Origin: Lepraria neglecta
Taxonomy: Eukaryota; Ascomycota; Lecanoromycetes; Lecanorales; Stereocaulaceae
Direction: 5' to 3'
Assembly (NCBI GenBank): GCA_033220425.1
Contig: CM065650.1
Coordinates: 3,100,001-3,164,000 of the forward strand
DNA length: 64,000 nt
Part shown: one piece after another, positions 21,984 through 31,685 of the stretch
Numbering within the stretch: position 1 is the first letter of the stretch
Layout: each line of letters begins with the position of its first letter
Notes under the pieces: generated by a model
Databases searched by the model: none
What the model saw: only the letters and a program-made list of their open reading frames with translations
What the model was told of the DNA's origin: nothing
Translations under genes and position numbers: made by a program

Positions 21984-22957
21984 TCATCCACCACCTCGGC
22001 CGCTCTCTCCAACATGATAGTCGGGCTTGTAGTAATAACTTTCATGCCTCACCTGCTCCCACATTTCCTTGTCACTCATCTGCGCTTCTTCCTCACCACC
22101 CATGCGGCGAGGTTGATCGAAGGCCTGTCTCTGCGAATGTGCCCATAAAAGCTCCGCTTCCTGGTTGGTGTTGAGATGACAGATCATGCCGTTCTCCTTT
22201 AGTGGGAGTTGAGCATTGGTATCGACGAGTAGCCGGTATAGCATGAATTCTTCGAACATTCGAGTCAACATTAGCCGAAGCTCAACCCCAGCCTTCTCCT
22301 CTGAATCTGAGGCTTCCACTTCCTCGACCGCACGGCTAGCTGCTTCTTCGACTTCCATCGACTCGTCGGGTTCGGCTATATCATCAAGCTCTGTGCATGG
22401 CCCTGGGTGAGCTTCATAGAGTTTGTATCGGCAAATGGGGCAGCTCTGTTTGTCCTCGAGTTCGGGGGAGACCCATGTGTAGATGCACTAGATTACCTCA
22501 ACGCTAGCATGACCCCATCAACTGGTAGGACAAGCTACTAAGACGTTAATACAGAGATTTTTCTTACCTCCGATCCCACGATATGACCACAGGGTAAGCG
22601 TTTGGGCCGCTCGATAACTCTACGTTCGGATGGTGTTGTGCCAAAAGGTTCTAAGCAAATGCAACACTTTTAATCTTCAGCAGTGAGTTCTCCTCTTCTG
22701 ACATTGGATAGCGTGCGAAGGAAGTCTTCTGCCAAGTCCTCCACCGTCATGGGTGTAGGATACTTTAGTAGTCGAGAAGGAGCCCATTGAATAGGCATCT
22801 GGGAAACACTTTCGTATACGCAAGCTAAGAGGGGAGGATGATAATGAAAGAGGATTGAGAGCTCAACGAAGGAGTATGTTCTAGAGAGATTATTATCGAA
22901 GAAGTGACGAAGCTCTGCGTCGAGCGGAACATTTCCTTGTGTCATTGCCAATGCCAT
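21984..22957 (-). pseudogene. RING-finger protein with one in-frame stop
   Basis: The ATG at 22957 opens a helical N-terminal region (MALAMTQGNVPLDAEL, LLKYPTPMTVEDLAEDFLRT). The RING follows: KCCICLEPFG, RLPCGHIVGSE, then after a clean intron (22567-22488, GTAAGA...TCTAG) CIYTWVSPE and SCPICRY. An acidic linker leads to a conserved C-terminus (FEEFMLYRLLVDT, NTNQEAELLWAHSQRQAF) ending at 21984. Exon lengths keep phase for 298 codons. The only defect is a TAA at 22672-22670, just before KCCIC, which would cut the protein before the RING. It could derive from CAA by one C-to-T change. If intact, the protein would probably be a ubiquitin E3 ligase. The neighbour at 23430-24717 is a paralogue. 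Alternatives are a sequencing error or an alternative start after the stop. Confidence 0.7.
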
Positions 22958-23429
22958 TCAAGGAGGTTGGCTGACACCTTTGCCACAAGTTATCCGCCAA
23001 GAGTGAAACCATAAATTCACTGATGCGTCAACACAGACTGAGGTTCGTCTGATTTTGGAGTTTTGAGCGACCAACCCATCAAGTCCAGGGCCAGAACCCC
23101 GGAAGGAGTCCTATCTGAGGATGCCGGTGAGCTGCAAACCCACCAATACTAGAGATAGATTTCCTCAAAGTGTGGCATTTCAGAGGCTGTTGACTGGTGA
23201 AACTACTATTCTTAAAGCTAGAGTCCCCATGAAATATGCCCATTCCACAAGTTCGAGTGAGCTATGCAACAACACTAGAGTCCAGACCCCCGAGGGGGAT
23301 TGGCTATCAAGGCCGCTAACCTCTCATTCTCACATTTCAATAACTGCGGTCCCATGCAACAGACTCGCTCGATAATCTTCATTCGTCCTGACACAACTCT
23401 CGCTCGTCGCATACACTGTAATAATTGAA
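22958..23429. other. Intergenic between the two RING paralogues
   Basis: 472 bases with no supported gene. It serves as the upstream region of the RING gene at 21984-22957 and the 3' flank of its paralogue. Confidence 0.45.
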
Positions 23430-24717
23430 CTACCGTTCGCGAAGAACGTTCCATAAGTGTATGGTAGATGTCAGATCTGGCCTCGCATCGACAAAAGCCT
23501 GGAATGCGCCCCTTTGTTCGAGTGCTTCGAAGAGATTTTCCTCTTGTTGCGTGCTGAGACCGGTGATGCCTTGTGCTGTGACCGGATTTGGCAGGGTAGT
23601 ATCAACGAGCTGTATGTAGAGCAGATAGTCTCGTGACCTATTCAGCTGCTTGGTAACCCATGATAGCCTCTTCCCATTCTTGAACTCGCTTGTATAGTGT
23701 TGTTTCGCTTATACTGTCCTCGCTGGCCTCTCCTGTGCTCCTTTCTCCTTCCTCTAGGTCCATGCTCTCCTCCTGATGCTTCTCCTGCTGCTGCTGATGC
23801 TGCTGCGGCTACTGAAGCTGGTGATGGTATTGAAGTTGGTAGTGGTCCTGGAGCTGGTGGTGGTACCGAAGCTGCTGAAGCTGAAGCTGCTGTTGGTACT
23901 GCTCCTCCTGCTCGCGCTCCCTCTGCTCCACCTGCTGCAGCTACTGTTGCTGCTCCTCCTCCTGCTCGCGCTCCTCCTGCTGCTGGCGCTCCTCCTCCTG
24001 TAGATGCTGAAGCTGCTGCTACCCCCCTGCTCGTGCCCCATCTCCTGTAGATGCTGAGGCGGCAGCAGCTGCAGCAGCTGGTCTCCTTCCTCTTCCGCCT
24101 CGTCTTCTTCCTCAGAGTAGTCTTCGCCTTCATCGCTATCTTCTGTACCGGAATCGTCGTCACCCAAGCCCCCGTGCTCCAAGTATGGTCGCGGCTGCGC
24201 AGGAAAAAGCTGGTATCGACAGACAGGACAGGAGTTCCGATTTGCGTAATCTGGCGACAGCCACATTTCAATGCACTCGGAGCTGACGATGCTGTTGTAG
24301 TTCTCCAGTCAGTAACTACTCTTTTGAGATGTTATTGGGAGTTTATCGGGAATAGAGGAGTCCCGAAACATGTCTAGGGACTCCCGAAGGTGTTCAAAAG
24401 AGGAGATCTGGGGCTGGAGAAGACCTGCTGCTTACAAGGTAGTTCGACCGCGTGTTCGAAAATGCCTCTCATGGAAGGCTCAGTGCCGTAGTCCTCCATA
24501 CATATACAGCACTCGTGATTCGGAGGACTTCTTAGGCCGCGAATGAACTCGGATGCTATGTTGATAACAGCAAGTCGAGGAGTCGGTACTCGACGATGGC
24601 TTGTAAGGATTTGGAGCTCAAAGCAGAGTACGATATGTTTGACGGAATAACACTGCAAATGGCGGGGTCCTTGTTAGGTGTTGACCCGCCGCCACTTCGG
24701 TTGAGTCTGGCTGACAT
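23430..24717 (-). pseudogene. Frame-broken RING-finger paralogue with Gln/Glu-rich insert
   Basis: From 24717 the minus strand reads MSARLNRSGGGSTPNKDPA. In another frame it then gives PTPRLAVINIASEFIRGL and ECCICMEDYG, VELPC, SECIEMWLSPDY and SCPVCRY, a RING like that of the neighbour. An acidic stretch (EDYSEEEDEAEEEGD) and a long Gln/Glu-rich region (23763-24060) follow, then a conserved tail in the neighbour's order: YLLYIQLVDTTLP, LSTQQEENLFEALEQRGAF, stop at 23432-23430. Defects seen include a frame change near 24595 before PTPRL and an unclear join inside the RING, where the histidine position is not recovered. A frame change lies at a run of six C on the plus strand (24022-24027). TAG codons at 23943-23941 and 23811-23809 sit inside the Gln/Glu frame, and a frame change comes before the tail. 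It is a decayed duplicate of the RING gene next door. Confidence 0.65.
23763..24060. repeat. Trinucleotide-rich low-complexity tract (CTG/CTC)
   Basis: About 300 bases dominated by CTG, CTC and CTT triplets on the plus strand. On the minus strand they read as CAG, GAG and AGC. In one minus frame it gives Gln/Glu/Leu-rich helix-like sequence (LQQVEQREREQEEQYQQQLQ), in the others Ala-rich and Ser/Arg-rich strings. It lies inside the RING paralogue and probably grew by slippage within its coding region. Confidence 0.8.
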
Positions 24718-25135
24718 TTGATTAGGAATGCATGGTGATGTTGGGATTGAACCCTACTATTGTCACTTGTCCCGCTCCAGCCAGTACAGAAATTGCAACG
24801 TCCCAGCTCCGGTACCTTCAAAAGCCAGTGTAATTAGATACGGTCTCTGGAAATTTGCCAAGCTGCCAGCTTCATTCACCGAGGGATTAGACCATAGTAG
24901 ACTCCACTTCCTCGTAGATAGACACATAACCAACTTTGAAAAATCCGGAAAGGTAACCAGCGCAACTCCTCAATCCTTGAGTTTTGTCAGCTCTTTAATT
25001 TCATCTAATTTGAAAAGCGCTGGACGCAACACATCTCCCTCAAATGCTGTCATAGTCTCAGCTCCTCTAAGTAACCTTTCCGGGGTCTCGAAACTTTCAA
25101 GGCTATGAGAAGTCGAAGTTTGTCGAACATGAAAG
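24718..25135. other. Intergenic, no gene seen
   Basis: About 0.4 kb between the divergent RING pseudogene and the Myb-like hypothetical gene. An open frame at 24728-25108 has no recognisable protein features. A 5' exon of the hypothetical gene may be hidden here. Confidence 0.4.
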
Positions 25136-25894
25136 TTGGGATACGTCAAGTATGCAAGGCGCGTGAAGCCGCTGAGTGTGAATGAGTACCTTAGGTTGCC
25201 CAACAATTCTAAAGCTCAAAGTGAAGCGGGGACGTGTCATGTCTCCGAGGACGTTGTTTCCAGGGATAGACCGGTTACCGAGGGCACTACGTCCGTATTT
25301 GGAAAACAACATCATTTGTACCAGGTGGACATCTGCGACTCAGTAGCATCAACATCACACCCTCCTTCATCCACCTCATCATTGGCATGGAATAAAAGTC
25401 CCAATCAGTCTTTACGAAGCGCTCTGAACGAAATGGAGCCCAAATCCGCAGGCACAGAGAGTGAGAAATACCGAGGACGGCAAGAGACTGCGACCACCTC
25501 TGACGCATCAGGTAAATCCAGCCAAAACGAAGAGACCGGATCATGTTGCCTTTCCGGGAATGGAAACGAAGACCCTCAAACTGGATCAAAGATGTATACA
25601 GAACCCTCCTCTCTCACGCCAATTGTTTCGGACAGCAATCTGGACTTCTGCTCCTCGAATCCTTCCCCCGACCTTGGACACATTATGGGTTGTACCCGAA
25701 CATTCACGCTAGAAGAGACCCTATTCATCTGGTATCACCTAATTGACCTTAGCGAGCGACTATTTAAGATCGAATTAGAATTCAATATACAATTCCCTGA
25801 CAAGAATATCGACGTCAGGATGGTCTATTGCGCTGTCAACATGCTCCTCCATCGTTGGAATGTGTTTCCCAAAGGAGTTCGCAATGGCTTGTAG
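25136..25894 (+). CDS. Hypothetical protein with Myb/homeodomain-like C-terminus
   Basis: The frame is open for about 250 codons but its first in-frame ATG is at 25433 (MEPKSAGTESEKYRGRQE). Either the protein starts there with 153 residues or a 5' exon is missing. The first part is Ser/Thr/Asn-rich and unstructured. The last ~65 residues (FTLEETLFIWYHLIDL, KIELEFNIQFPD, MVYCAVNMLLHRWN) resemble the short helix-turn-helix segment common in fungal hypothetical proteins. There a conserved FIIYYRVDLGM-like start is followed by a second helix and RYYRLL. The usual aromatic RYYR is replaced here by LLHRWN. Function is unknown; DNA binding is only a guess from this likeness. Confidence 0.5.
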   Translation: MGYVKYARRVKPLSVNEYLRLPNNSKAQSEAGTCHVSEDVVSRDRPVTEGTTSVFGKQHHLYQVDICDSVASTSHPPSSTSSLAWNKSPNQSLRSALNEMEPKSAGTESEKYRGRQETATTSDASGKSSQNEETGSCCLSGNGNEDPQTGSKMYTEPSSLTPIVSDSNLDFCSSNPSPDLGHIMGCTRTFTLEETLFIWYHLIDLSERLFKIELEFNIQFPDKNIDVRMVYCAVNMLLHRWNVFPKGVRNGL

Positions 25895-27271
25895 TCTAGC
25901 AGCGGCTAGTGCTTAGGGGGGCGCGTTTTAGCGGTGTTGGAGGGCTTAGGGTCAGGGATGACGTGGTTAGAGGTGCGGTTACAGGGCATTCTAGCAGTTT
26001 GAGAGCTTAATAGCAGTTTTCTGAACCTCGGCAACCCCTGAAATGAGGCGCTCAGCCATGCATGGGATACTGACCCAGCATCCCTACCCAGTTCTAACCG
26101 TTCTTTTTAGAGTAAACGGGAAATTTGTACCAAGAAGGATGTAAATCCAGTCTGCCGGTTGCGAATGCGCTGGTGCAAGTCCAACAAAGCCTCCTGTCGA
26201 GATGAACGGACGTCTGTCATATAAGGAGTTCGTTACTTTCTGTTAATGTCTGCGGACCATAGACATTTATTTAGATTTTGCATTAGGTAGCTTCAATTCG
26301 AGGTATGCCGAATGAATAGTGGAGGAAGCTCGAACTCGCCCAGCAGACATGGCTTCTTGAGCGGCACAAGGGATCCTCCATGTTGCTTCTGACCACGCTT
26401 CCTTGTCTCGAGATAGGCCAGATCCAAAGCCCCTATGAAAGCTTGCAGAAATGCTCGACTTCGTTGAAGAAATTTGTCGCGCCTTCGTAATCAAACGGAG
26501 GGTTAACGGCTGGCACTCAGGGAAGTCCCGACAAAGGTAACAGTATCTACTAATACTCCGCGCAACCCAATCATGTTTGGACGTTCGTGGGAGGGTATTG
26601 AAGCTGGGCGCTGACGCGATGAACATTGCCCCTATAGATCCGGTACGGTCATTTTCTGCACAGGGTGGGCTGATAGGAGAGGAGAAATTCGGAACCCAGA
26701 TTGGTAAACGTTGGACAATGTTTTGCTGCTGCGACCAAGCCAAAATATTTACTGGGATAGGTAGTGCGCGGTAGGTCCGCCTCACGGCAATTATCTAGGC
26801 AGTTGCTGTGGCTTGAGCTTCGGAGGTTGCAGAGGAAACATGCTAGGCTTTTTGTCCTCCAAATGCAGCGCTACCCTCTCATCTTGTCTCGTTAGATTAC
26901 AAACGACTCACCCAGCATCTCGTACTGTGCTGTTTCTCCTTCCTTACAGTCATCAGTGACTATGGGTTGCTGAGATTTCTTCTTGGTAGCTACGGGGTTG
27001 TTATCTGCTACAAGACGAGGGAATGTGGACGTCGCCAAAGCATCAAGTACGTGAGTTACAGCACCACCATTGTGCTTCTTTGCTATATTCCCCTTTCTCT
27101 TTTTGTAGCTGACCTGTGCTTAAATTCAACGGAAAAGAAAGGCGTCCACACAAGTGTGTCGGTACAAGGTTTTAAAGGAACGTAAAGGAGACTCCATAAT
27201 ATCGTTCTAGCGGATGGACAAGCTTAAGCCATATCGAAATCCCGTCCGCTCGTAGCATGTATCTTCTTCCA
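25895..27271. other. Gene-poor region, no supported gene
   Basis: 1.4 kb between the hypothetical gene and the 3' end of the laccase. The longest open frame (minus, 26785-26267) lacks an ATG and any protein likeness. No repeat family or RNA gene was recognised. Confidence 0.45.
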
Positions 27272-29735
27272 TCAGATGCCCGAGTCAGGCGCAAATCCTT
27301 CCTCGCCAATTCCACAACTCTTCCCATCACCGGGCCACCAGTCACGACAATCGCCCCACCACCTGTTCCAGTTATCGCAAACTCGCTGGGATTCCACAAG
27401 TGCAGGCGATTTTTCGAAGGATGGCCAAAGAGCAATTGCAGCGTCCTGGCGCTCCAAGAACTGCATGGCCAGTCCCCAGGAGGCATGAAAGGCAATATGG
27501 CAATGCATAAGCCAGGTACCCGGATTGTCAAGCTTGAAAGCAATGATCGTATCTTCTCCGCCTGCCGCGGGCAACAGCACGTCACGTCTAGGCGGGTTCT
27601 TCAGCTGGAAGTCGCTTGAACCATTCTTGATGATGGCGAAATCGTGGCCGTGTAGATGGATCTGACGATATGTTAGGGCTCAAAACACATATATAATGTC
27701 TGAGATAAAAGGCTCACAGGGTGCTTGCGTCCGTTCTTGATATTGAAGTAAACCTATGGCCTGGTCAGCATTGTGCGTACTCAAATGACCAGGTATGAAC
27801 GTTATCATTGCTGTGCGCTCAACACACTGGTCAATATTGAGAAATGCACTCACCCAACTGGTATTAGTGTAATTCTCCTTAAAAACAACCAAGCGAGGGT
27901 CCCATGCTCCAGGATAATTCAAATTCAAGAATGTTGGTTTGCTGTAATCAAGATACATAGGGTTGAATGTGTCACCTCCAATGGAAGCAAAGGCCAAAGG
28001 GAAAAGAGATGAGTTTTGTTTGAAGATGACCGTCAGATTCTCGCCAAATTCACCATTAGCGGGCGGTCCAACTTCCCATTTGACTACAGGAGTCAAGTTG
28101 TCCCAATCTTCGTCAGTGCATGTGGCGTTGATTAGCCAAGGCTCCGATTGCGGAAGATTCGTGGAGTCGTTATATCGTAAGATTCCGGTTCTTTCGTAGT
28201 TTTTTTCACCGGTTGGAGCAAAATCAGTGCAATTAGCTTCGATTGTACGGATCCAATAGTTACCATCGGCGCTCTTAGGGTCTTGTGGATCCGCTTCAAC
28301 GATGACATGATAACGCTGGCCTATCGCGACAAGAATTGACTCCCTCCGGTAAGGCATCACCGGCACGAAATCAGCACCAACAATGTGGAGGTAATGATTG
28401 TCAATGGAAAATATGAATGTTGACGCCATAGAGGTATTGATTAGACGTAATAAATAGCTCTTGGGTCGACCGTTTGTTGGCTTCGGATGGAAACGTATAG
28501 TATACGGGGTTGGTATGTCATGAGTCTCGTGGAGAGGTGTTGTGATGCTGTTGAATTGAGTCGCGTTCCCTCTGCCGTTCAACAAGATACTCGGGTTTTT
28601 GAACGGTTCGTTACTTGCACTTGGCGTCCCAGGCGTCCCTAGCTGAATCGCTTCAAACGCACTGCTATGCCCTGCATCATAAGATCATTTGATGTTAATA
28701 AAGATGATCAGCTCATAAGGAAGAAATGCGGGGTCATTGAGAACAACTTATTTTCGGTAGAAAAAGCGTGCTTTAATCTATCGAAGCACAAAGGAAAGAA
28801 ATGGAATGAGCACACTTACCCCACTCAGTCATCAAAATTGGATCTATTGCCTCATCGTATGGTAGGATGGTAGGCCCGTGAAGAGTCTGGTATGAATTGA
28901 CTCAGCATGGTTCTCACTGGAGGGTCAAGAAGTAGACATGTAGAAAAGAGCAAGCAAAGGAAAGCGTCATACCAGCGGGCCTAGAAGTCCATCGGCATAC
29001 TGTACAGAGTAATGGCTATGGTACCACGAGCTCCCATATTGCATCACCTCCCAGGTATAGTTGAAGCTATCACCAGGAGCGATAGGGCATTGAGAAAGGC
29101 CATTGACGCCGTCCATGTGCATAGAATTCAGTTGTCGAACCCCGTGCCAGTGGATGCTGGTGCCATTACCGCCATTGCTTTTCATCCAATTGTTGATTTT
29201 GACTGAGACCGTCTTGCAAACTTGTCAGCATAGCTGGGGACGCTTTAGATAGGCGAGTACTGGGAGTCAAACGTACATCGCCCCAGCAAGCTTGGAGCCA
29301 GGGACCAGGATATTGTCGATTGAACAATTTTGCTGCATCAAAGTCGACTCCGTCAGCATTGATCGAAGTATCGTCGGTAATATCTAGTTCGTAATAGCGG
29401 TGAATGCCAATTGGTTTTTCAGTTTCGTAATCTGTGGTCATATTGAATTGATGTCCAGTCGTTGTGTGATTGAGCCAGCAGCTTCGATAGTCTGGGGTGG
29501 AGCAGAATTCATATCCCACCATGGCTGAATAGTCGCATACGAAGTTCGAGTCACTGCCGTCGAGCGTACCGCTGGGTGGCTTGAAGATTGGACCTGGCTT
29601 CTGAGCTAAGTCGGCTTCAACTGGATGAAGAGCCAATGGAGCCTGGTCTTCAATAACAGGGCCATGGACCGGTGAGAGTGAGAAGATGTTCAATACATAG
29701 GTAAGAGAGCCCCAAAAAACGTGATCCACGTGCAT
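27272..29735 (-). CDS. Ascomycete laccase (secreted multicopper oxidase)
   Basis: Laccases oxidise phenols and reduce oxygen to water outside the cell. Six exons (29735-29277, 29212-28973, 28886-28820, 28671-27854, 27753-27718, 27661-27272) join in phase to 669 residues. A hydrophobic N-terminus with a signal-like segment ([20 protein letters not shown]) precedes the copper motifs: HWHG (L1), [13 protein letters not shown] (L2), [10 protein letters not shown] (L3) and [16 protein letters not shown] (L4). The residue ten after the type-1 Cys is Leu, as in high-potential enzymes. Many N-x-S/T sites suggest glycosylation. The C-terminus ends DSGI, the ascomycete plug that blocks the trinuclear-centre channel. 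Exon 5 is only 36 bases and carries the start of L3. A decayed tyrosinase lies upstream. Melanin, lignin or metabolite roles cannot be separated from sequence. Confidence 0.95.
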
Positions 29736-29900
29736 ACTGGGCTCTTGGGGAGCAGTGGTATTGCTCTCACAAGAAATGAACTGCTGTTATTTCTAGACAA
29801 GAAGCCACTCTTTGAATTGAGAGAAGATTGGGGAGTTCTTTTGATTTGTTGACCCACACAGACGATGAGAAATTAAAAGCAAGTGGGAAAATGACCGAAT

Positions 29901-30278
29901 TTAAGCCATAGCGAACGTCAGAGCGGGGACGTTCTCCTGTACTACGTACACAAGTATGGGCGTCTCCACTGGCTGGCAGCTGGGTGAAAACCGCTCGAGG
30001 CCTGGACTTGTGCATACACGCCATCGTTCTGCAGGTCTAGAAGCATCAATCAGACTGGCTTTGCTAATTTGTAGTGCAGCCAGTTGAGCGGTTGAGATCT
30101 CATAGGCTTGCCTAAACGATAGGAATATTGGTGCTAGACAAGAAGAAGCTAAAGACCAAGGACTACCTAGTGATTTAGCTTGCAGAAATCGGTGCCAAAT
30201 TGCTTTGTTGGATCTTACTAGAGTGAGATAGGCGATTGTCAAGGCATTTTTGCTATACTCTTGTGCGTCTAGCACCAT
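29901..30278 (-). CDS. Unrecognised open frame upstream of the laccase
   Basis: A 125-codon frame from a true ATG at 30278 (MVLDAQEYSKNALTIAYLTL). It has some helical character in the middle (FLSFRQAYEISTAQLAALQI) but no motif I recognise. It sits between the laccase start and the repeat protein at 30653-31078. It may be chance, and is kept only because of the ATG and length. Confidence 0.2.
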   Translation of the reverse strand: MVLDAQEYSKNALTIAYLTLVRSNKAIWHRFLQAKSLGSPWSLASSCLAPIFLSFRQAYEISTAQLAALQISKASLIDASRPAERWRVCTSPGLERFSPSCQPVETPILVYVVQENVPALTFAMA

Positions 30279-30652
30279 GTGTATATCATGTTCACCGACA
30301 GATGGTCAAGCCGCTGTTCGACAGCCCGCCAAGTCACTGACTGGACTGTCCTGCAGCTCCAAGTCTGCTCAATTTGCGGATAGATCAGCACAGTGAATCG
30401 AGAGATACCCTTGGACATGCAGTGTCATCCATCGCTCTCATTGTCTCGCTTAAAGGCAAAGCTAAATCGTCGATCGGTGAGTGACTAACCGCCCGCTTAC
30501 ACGCTTGACAGCTGTCGTCAACGCCTCTCTACTCCAAGCCGGCTGAAACTTCTAATATAAATTTTAAATTTAACGTGCCGCGTCTTGAAGAGCGTAAGAG
30601 TATCCTTTCCCGCGAGGATAACGACTGGATATGCTTCTTCGCTAGTGTCGAC

Positions 30653-31078
30653 CTAGCTCGAAACTCCCCCGGAACTACACAGGAAGGGTGCAGCTTGTGC
30701 TGAGCCGGCCGTAAGATAGTTTGTAGAACTGGATCGATCAGCAGTGGCGGGCAGATCTCGCGACGATACAAGGCCTTGCTCTGGAGCTGTGAGATTGCTA
30801 ATGTGGTTGACTCTACCTGGGTCTTGACAGAAAGCTGCAACTTGATCCAACCGTGTAGAGAAGTAGGCCGGGCGGCTGGCGTGGTCCCCGTCCCCGTGAG
30901 GACGTTGTGGATATTCTACAGCTTGCACTGAAGCAGTTGTGGGGTAGGAAGTATTGCTTGGCTGCGTGGGAAGTGAGCCTGGGTCCTGAAAGAATATCGT
31001 GGCCTGCTCTGGAGCGGTGATAGGGTGGTTGCCGGGATGGGGTTGGCACGGAATTCCACCATGGTCGGGAAGGTACAT
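30653..31078 (-). CDS. Pro/Gln/Ser-rich protein with internal repeats
   Basis: A 141-codon frame from an ATG at 31078 (MYLPDHGGIPCQPHPGNHPI). It contains repeated blocks: TAPEQATIFFQDPGSL, then QVAAFCQDPGRV, then LTAPEQGLVSSRDLP. Each TAPEQ block is followed about 20 residues later by a Ser/Thr-Tyr stretch and a VQAV or AQAA element. The DNA repeats too: GGCCT-GCTCTGGAGC-GTGA occurs near 30770 and 31000 on the plus strand. The repeats and bias suggest a disordered or structural protein, or a tandem repeat that happens to be open. No family is recognised, and there is no signal peptide. Confidence 0.35.
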   Translation of the reverse strand: MYLPDHGGIPCQPHPGNHPITAPEQATIFFQDPGSLPTQPSNTSYPTTASVQAVEYPQRPHGDGDHASRPAYFSTRLDQVAAFCQDPGRVNHISNLTAPEQGLVSSRDLPATADRSSSTNYLTAGSAQAAPFLCSSGGVSS

Positions 31079-31685
31079 GATAAGCCGCCTTTTTCAGCTC
31101 AGAGAGGTTCAGCCATGGGTAGGGGGAGTGAAGATCGAAGAACGGGATCGGAGCGCTTGGTCAGGGAAGAGGGGTTGAAGTAGCTCGGTGATGTTCGGTG
31201 ATGTTCGGTTGACACTTGACAGCGCGATGTAGGGAATGCTAAGAATGCTAACGCCCTGCACCCCAAAACCATGTCACGCTACTGTCAGATGTGTCAAAAA
31301 CGCTATTCGAGATAGCTTGGTGGCGCCTTTTTATCGACCTATACCCATGAGCATACAGCATTCTCAACCCTCGCTGCACCTTTTAGCGACTTGCCGACAA
31401 TGCAATGCTTGCATGCACAAGCATATTCTAGACGGCTAAAACTAGGACCCAGACCTTTTTTGCTCGTCATGATACGCGATCCAGTCGCTCTCCGGCAGAC
31501 GAGGGCTGTCAGAGACGAACTCACAGACCTGTACTCGAGCAAGGAAGCCAGGCATAAAAGGCAGCCTTAGAGGCCCTTAGCTCATGAGAGTATCCGAAGG
31601 AGAACCTCAAATCTTAGTTCTTGCCTAGGCTCACATCGGCTAGCCTCTGACTTTCTGTGTCACAATTTCAGCTCGCATCACAGCC
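31079..31685. other. Intergenic upstream of the tyrosinase
   Basis: About 0.6 kb. A short direct repeat (GGTGATGTTC twice) lies at about 31189-31208. Otherwise nothing was seen; it presumably held the promoter of the tyrosinase. Confidence 0.45.

Noticed and set aside
23697-24050. Ala/Leu-rich open frames over the triplet tract
   Set aside because: Triplet repeats stay open in most frames. The minus-strand RING gene explains the tract, and these frames have no features outside it.
21984-24717. Repeat-induced point mutation as the proven cause of the broken RING copies
   Set aside because: The stop codons fit C-to-T at CpA, but only a few sites can be judged by eye and the two copies are too diverged to count transitions. 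It is kept as a hypothesis only.
26267-26785. 172-codon minus-strand open frame
   Set aside because: Its first codon is GTG, no ATG lies near the start, and there is no recognisable motif or splice context.
30300-30530. Possible transposon end between the oxidase genes
   Set aside because: No terminal inverted repeat, target-site duplication or transposase-like frame could be found.
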